IMG/VR virus record: IMGVR_UViG_3300008119_000008
Coordinates: 1,473 to 46,387 of that record
DNA: 44,915 bases
Source of the DNA: a virus
Strand: one strand, 5' to 3'
The notes below the pieces were generated by a model. The model was not told where the DNA came from and ran no database searches. It saw only the letters and a list, made by a program, of their open reading frames with translations. Positions 41,091 to 44,915 of the stretch are shown piece after piece. The position numbers were made by a program, and so were the translations under genes. Each line of letters starts with the position of its first letter. Positions within the stretch are counted from its first letter, which is position 1.

Positions 41091-42568
41091 TAAAAAATTA
41101 CGATTACGAAGTACAGAAATTATATCTTGAACTTATGCTGGCAGACGCAGAAGTATTTGTTCGCTGTCAAGGTATTTTTGATCACACATTATTTGATCGC
41201 AAACTGCAAGATGCGGCAGAGTTTCTACATGAATATGCCAAAGGGTATAATGTATTGCCAGACTATGAAATGGTCAATGCCACCTGCAGAGTTGACCTCA
41301 AACGTCCAGAGGACCTCAAAGAAGGACACATGGATTGGTTCATGGATGAGTTTGAGAAGTTTACTCAACACAAGGCTCTTGAACGTGCAATTATACAATC
41401 AGCCGATCTATTAGAAAAACATGACTACGGTGCAGTAGAAGTATTGATCAAAGAAGCAGTACAGATTGGACTTGCTCGAGACATGGGCACAGATTACTTT
41501 GCTGATCCTCGTGGCCGATTGATGGGCATCAAGGACAAGAACGGACAGGTAAGTACAGGTTGGCCGACAATGGATAAAAGATTGTTCGGTGGATTCAATC
41601 GAGGAGAACTGAATATCTTTGCAGGTGGATCTGGTGCAGGTAAGAGTTTGTTCTTGGCTAACTTGGGTGTGAACTTTGCACTTGCAGGATTGAACGTGGT
41701 TTATCTAACACTGGAACTTTCAGAAGCACTAGTTAGTATGCGTATTGATGCAATGCTAACAGGAATAGCAACCAAAGACATCTTCAAGGACCTAGATGAT
41801 GTTGAAATGAAAGTCAAAATCATTGGCAAGAAATCTGGACTGTTACAGGTCAAGTACATGCCAAGTGGCAAGACTGCCAATGATATCCGTGCATATCTAA
41901 AAGAATATGAAATCAAAGTAGGTAAGAAAGTAGATGTACTTCTAGTAGACTACTTAGACTTGTTGATGCCACTCAGCAAGAAGATTAGCCCAGCAGACTT
42001 GTTTATCAAAGACAAATATGTATCGGAAGAATTGCGTAACCTAGCAGTGGAAAAGAACTGTGTGTTCGTTACTGCGGCACAGTTAAATCGTGGTGCTGTT
42101 GAAGAAGTGGAGTTTGACCACAGTCATATCTCAGGTGGATTGAGTAAGATTCAAACTGCAGATAATGTGTTTGGTATCTTTACCAGCAGGGCTATGCGTG
42201 AACGTGGACGCTATCAATTACAGTTGATGAAGACTCGTAGCTCAAGCGGAGTAGGCATGAAGATTGATCTTGAATTTAATCTTGAAAGTCTTAAGATTTC
42301 AGACTTGCCAGAGGACGAACAAGAACACAGTGGAGCAACATCTAGGGGTAGTAGTTCGATCATCGAATCTATTAAAAATAGATCAACAGTTGTAAAATCC
42401 GACGACCGGGCACAACCCAAAGAAGGATTTGACCCATTTAATCCAACGCCTAATGCAGGTAGAGGATTAGACCCATCGCAAGGCACAGGCGTTGGAAAAG
42501 TTCGTGCTAACGTAGAATCCACAAAATTACGTGAAATTTTAAATTCTATGGGTAATGATGAAGAGTAA
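41087..42568 (+). CDS. 41: Replicative DNA helicase gp41-like (DnaB family)
   Basis: 493 residues (T4 gp41 is 475). The N-terminal helical domain is followed by a RecA-like core: Walker A GGSGAGKS at residues 180-187, VLLVDYLDLL near 285 as Walker B, and an AAQLNRGAVEE motif near 325. FTSRAMRERGRYQLQLMKTRSSSG carries the arginine-rich coupling region. It unwinds DNA at the fork as a hexamer with the gp61 primase. The C-terminal ~90 residues are a Ser/Asp/Pro-rich linker and a short helix (ESTKLREILNSM). The primase and helicase genes lie in one cluster. Confidence 0.93.
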   Translation: MIKNYDYEVQKLYLELMLADAEVFVRCQGIFDHTLFDRKLQDAAEFLHEYAKGYNVLPDYEMVNATCRVDLKRPEDLKEGHMDWFMDEFEKFTQHKALERAIIQSADLLEKHDYGAVEVLIKEAVQIGLARDMGTDYFADPRGRLMGIKDKNGQVSTGWPTMDKRLFGGFNRGELNIFAGGSGAGKSLFLANLGVNFALAGLNVVYLTLELSEALVSMRIDAMLTGIATKDIFKDLDDVEMKVKIIGKKSGLLQVKYMPSGKTANDIRAYLKEYEIKVGKKVDVLLVDYLDLLMPLSKKISPADLFIKDKYVSEELRNLAVEKNCVFVTAAQLNRGAVEEVEFDHSHISGGLSKIQTADNVFGIFTSRAMRERGRYQLQLMKTRSSSGVGMKIDLEFNLESLKISDLPEDEQEHSGATSRGSSSIIESIKNRSTVVKSDDRAQPKEGFDPFNPTPNAGRGLDPSQGTGVGKVRANVESTKLREILNSMGNDEE

Positions 42569-42800
42569 TAGACTTGAGCTGTATCATTGGCGCATTGCCG
42601 TTGGCATCGATGCACCGATCGAAGTCGATTGGCCCGACGTACACAAAACTGTAGGAGTTGATCTAATAAGTTGGATTAACAAACAGCCCAAGGAAAAATG
42701 CCAGTTAGTTGTAGATAAACTCAACGACGATTTCAAACTCATAGCAGAATTTTACGATCAACAAACACTACTAGCTTATCACTTAATGTGGGCTAAATAA
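42555..42800 (+). CDS. Small conserved hypothetical protein after gp41
   Basis: 81 residues; start ATG 42555 (or the following ATG), overlapping the gp41 stop by 14 nt. The sequence LELYHWRIAVGIDAPIEVDWPDVHKTVGVD, DKLNDDFKLIAEFYDQQTLLAYHLMWA is compact and helical with many aromatic residues. I recognise a comparable protein behind gp41 in T4-like marine phages; its function is unknown. The stop codon lies within the late promoter of the next gene. Co-translation with the helicase suggests a replisome accessory role. Confidence 0.7.
   Translation: MMKSNRLELYHWRIAVGIDAPIEVDWPDVHKTVGVDLISWINKQPKEKCQLVVDKLNDDFKLIAEFYDQQTLLAYHLMWAK
42792..42799 (+). promoter_or_regulatory. Late promoter motif GCTAAATA, 4 nt before ATG
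   Basis: GCTAAATA contains part of the upstream stop codon. ATGA separates it from the ATG at 42804. No ribosome site. Confidence 0.6.
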
Positions 42801-42803
42801 TGA

Positions 42804-43514
42804 ATGCGCCTAAGAGAATTACAAGAACGATCAGATATAATTACAGTTAATCGCCGTCTTAATCCCAAGATATGGGACGGTGATTCGCTCGACCCAGCAG
42901 TTGCACAAAAGCTCAAAGAAATTGCTGACGCATTTCAAGAGTTTATAGGCATTGACCTAAATGTAATTGATTATACAATTACTGGATCAAACGCCAATTA
43001 TACTTGGACTGATCACAGCGACCTAGATCTGCATCTTATTATTCAAGGAGAGGTAGGAGAAGCGGCTCGCGAACTGTTCAATGCCAAAAAGGCACTCTGG
43101 GCAGAGCAACACAATATTACTATCAAGGGATTGCCTGTTGAATGTTATGTTCAGGGCAAAGAAGAAGAACACCACAGTACCGGAGTGTATAGCATAGCTG
43201 ACAATCGATGGCTGGTTGAACCTAAGAAAATAAAACCAGAAGTAGATGACAGTGCTGTGGAAGCTAAAAAAGATTCAGTCATCCATGATATCGAAACTGC
43301 CCTGTTAAGCAAGGATCTTAACAAGTTAAGAGCTGTTAAAGAAAAAATTACCAAGATGCGCAAAGCAGGATTGGAACGTGCAGGTGAGTGGTCGGTGGAA
43401 AACCTAGTTTTCAAAATACTAAGAAATTTGGGTCTTATTGATGAAATTGCAGATAAGATTCGCGAACTAGAAGATCAAGAACTGAGTCTAGAACAAACTC
43501 AAGTGTTAATTTAG
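42804..43514 (+). CDS. Minimal nucleotidyltransferase with possible capsid-targeting N terminus
   Basis: 236 residues. G61-S62 followed by D73-L-D75 (GSNANYTWTDHSDLDLHLII) is the catalytic signature of the DNA polymerase beta-like nucleotidyltransferase superfamily; E113 in PVECYVQG may be the third acid. The C-terminal ~90 residues are helical and charged (DIETALLSKDLNKLRAVKEK, LRNLGLIDEIADKIRELEDQ). The N terminus MRLRELQE resembles short capsid-targeting peptides with an L-x-E cleavage site. It could modify RNA, protein or nucleotides. A late promoter fits a virion protein; packaging is inference. Confidence 0.72.
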   Translation: MRLRELQERSDIITVNRRLNPKIWDGDSLDPAVAQKLKEIADAFQEFIGIDLNVIDYTITGSNANYTWTDHSDLDLHLIIQGEVGEAARELFNAKKALWAEQHNITIKGLPVECYVQGKEEEHHSTGVYSIADNRWLVEPKKIKPEVDDSAVEAKKDSVIHDIETALLSKDLNKLRAVKEKITKMRKAGLERAGEWSVENLVFKILRNLGLIDEIADKIRELEDQELSLEQTQVLI

Positions 43515-44080
43515 TCTTTGTAAACAGTATTAAAACTAATAGTAATTCTGTTATCAGTTGAATTAACATCAGTGCTATGTTCTAACCAACTGGGAAATAT
43601 TATTAACTTTCCGGGAACACAATCAATATCAAAATGGTTGGTACTATTAAAGTTTGGTTCTTGAACAAAATCAAACATCTTAAATGCTGCTATTGGACTG
43701 TGTAGAGTCAGTGGCACACTGCCCGGATCTGCATCAACATAAAATGCTCCAGACACAATGCTCATTTCGTGCCGGTGATTGTCAACTCGTTGACCCTTGC
43801 CCATCTTGTTAAACCAATTGCTAGAAATTGTAACTGGTTTAATCCCCATGTTTGTAATATAACTATCAACACAGTCTTGTATACGCTGTTTAAATCCAGC
43901 AAGTTCTGCAATGTCTAAAAATTGTCGTTCATACAGATTATAACTACTTTCTGCGCCGTGAAGCAGTCCGTGTGGTTTAGTTTTGTGAACTGCAATCAAT
44001 TGTTTAATTAGGGGCAGGTCTGGATCTGTTGATAGATCGTATTCTTGTATCACAGTGGGAAATAAATTAGCTTGTCTCAT
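43511..44080 (-). CDS. 2OG-Fe(II) oxygenase family protein (Oxy_5 type)
   Basis: 189 residues, with AAAGG before the start. The pattern NWFNKMGKGQRVDNHRHEMS, then SGAFYVDADP, LIIFPSWLEHSTDVNSTDNR and ITISFNTV is the hallmark of the small phage 2OG-FeII_Oxy_5 group: metal-binding His near 102-104, H168, and R178 for 2-oxoglutarate. It probably hydroxylates an unidentified substrate. The 3' end overlaps the convergent nucleotidyltransferase gene by 4 nt, and the start overlaps the upstream gene's stop, so it is in an operon with the edge gene. Confidence 0.8.
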   Translation of the reverse strand: MRQANLFPTVIQEYDLSTDPDLPLIKQLIAVHKTKPHGLLHGAESSYNLYERQFLDIAELAGFKQRIQDCVDSYITNMGIKPVTISSNWFNKMGKGQRVDNHRHEMSIVSGAFYVDADPGSVPLTLHSPIAAFKMFDFVQEPNFNSTNHFDIDCVPGKLIIFPSWLEHSTDVNSTDNRITISFNTVYKD

Positions 44081-44915
44081 TTAACGCCTTTAGTTATAGT
44101 TTTCGGCTTAATGCTGAAATCTTTGCTAATACCCATGCGCACAGCCCAACTGGTCATGCCTTTTTCGAATCGTTTCTGTTTGGCATTAGCATCTACTACA
44201 AACGGGTTAATCTCTCGTTCAATCCATGCTCTATCATTAATAGAGTCCGCTTGTATGATACCTTTCATATAACCGTCAACTAAATCCAATGTGGTATCAT
44301 TGTGCAGTGCTTGACCTGCACGTGGCCCGAGAATGTTGTGATTGCTAAGACACATGTGATTGTATCTAGGATCAATGCCTTTCCAATAGACTTGATTTTC
44401 ATCTAATAGTGGATCCCAAAACTCATGCACCTGTATGTGATCCATTAGATTGCCATTGGCCCAATTAAGCTCTTTAAATTGTCCAGCCTGTGCAACAGTT
44501 TGATCAAAGCATTTGATAACCAAGGGCCTGCGTAACTTTTGTCTGCGAGTTTGATAAGCCACATAGGCCATACGATTTTGTAAATGAAGTGTATCTAGCA
44601 AAGGTCGCTGTATGTATTGAATGAATCCCATGATAGCCTTGGCCTGATCCTTGGTTACAAATTCGTCTAGATCAGTTAGATGATGGTTGCTAACGTCTGG
44701 CTGTGTTTCAAAGTACCATTGACGATTGGGATGTGTCAATCCAATGATCAAATAATCGTCGGGTGTGATGCGCCCTGAATACAATTGATGTAATAAAAAA
44801 CAACTAAAGTCTTGAGCACTGCCCATAACTGCTTTGGTATCAACTTCAACAGTCTTGCCTGATAGCCGTGACAGTTCATCAGCAGCCTGCTGAATCCACC
44901 AGGGTTTGATTTCTT
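44077..44915 (-). CDS. Hypothetical protein, 5' end outside window
   Basis: The minus-strand frame is open from 44077 to the window edge; an internal ATG at 44826 is present, but the protein-like sequence continues upstream (IKPWWIQQAADELSRLSGKT), so the real start is probably beyond 44915. About 278 codons are visible. Features include DFSCFLLHQLYSGRITPDDY, LIIGLTHPNRQWYFETQPD and LSNHNILGPRAGQALHND. The DYLIIGLTHPNR segment recalls phage SGNH-like or DUF-type proteins with a strand ending in T-x-x-x-R, but I cannot name a family with confidence. It is followed by the 2OG oxygenase gene. Confidence 0.6.
   Translation of the reverse strand, partial: EIKPWWIQQAADELSRLSGKTVEVDTKAVMGSAQDFSCFLLHQLYSGRITPDDYLIIGLTHPNRQWYFETQPDVSNHHLTDLDEFVTKDQAKAIMGFIQYIQRPLLDTLHLQNRMAYVAYQTRRQKLRRPLVIKCFDQTVAQAGQFKELNWANGNLMDHIQVHEFWDPLLDENQVYWKGIDPRYNHMCLSNHNILGPRAGQALHNDTTLDLVDGYMKGIIQADSINDRAWIEREINPFVVDANAKQKRFEKGMTSWAVRMGISKDFSIKPKTITKGVK

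Overview
The window is part of the genome of a T4-like myovirus (large contractile-tailed phage) of the marine/freshwater group that resembles cyanophages and pelagiphages. The evidence is a set of recognisable T4 core proteins: neck gp13, gp14, gp15; sheath gp18 and tube gp19; head-completion nuclease gp4; terminase gp16 and gp17; gp32, UvsX, UvsY, UvsW, clamp loader gp62, primase gp61 and helicase gp41. The DNA is A+T-rich and tightly packed, with many 1-4 nt overlaps. No photosynthesis gene is seen. The host cannot be named. A phage-borne secreted Ala/Lys/Pro-rich protein and a lipopolysaccharide-type sugar cassette suggest a Gram-negative host, probably a proteobacterium.

Layout. (1) 1-3412: neck module, with gp15-gp14 on the minus strand and gp13 divergent on the plus strand. 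(2) 3428-4411: dNMP kinase and an HNH-type zinc protein. (3) 4477-16020: late block with sheath, tube, a gp54-like baseplate/tube protein, gp4, small terminase, a candidate capsid-targeted internal protein, an acidic protein, large terminase and a large unknown late protein. (4) 16093-17208: small accessory genes, including a two-helix membrane protein and a signal-peptide protein. (5) 17246-20151: gp32, UvsX and UvsY recombination module. (6) 20148-31415: an ~11 kb glycan cassette holding an epimerase, GDP-mannose dehydratase, a nucleotidyltransferase-cupin fusion, repeated glycosyltransferase families, two methyltransferases and an acyltransferase, with strand-switched islands. (7) 31419-37167: UvsW, gp62 and associated genes, ending in a small protein that looks like a condensed DnaE polymerase palm. 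(8) 37164-44915: a structural protein, primase, a Kae1-like carbamoyltransferase domain, two 2OG-Fe(II) oxygenase-like proteins, helicase gp41, a nucleotidyltransferase and an edge-truncated unknown.

The most striking signal is regulatory. T4-type late promoter motifs (xxTAAATA) repeatedly lie exactly 5 nt, sometimes 4 nt, before a start codon, on both strands and with no ribosome-binding site. Three sigma70-type promoters also end 5-6 nt before an ATG. Promoter geometry therefore predicts leaderless mRNAs for much of the late programme and for the primase gene. In three places an intrinsic terminator, such a promoter and the next start codon are compressed into one short cassette.
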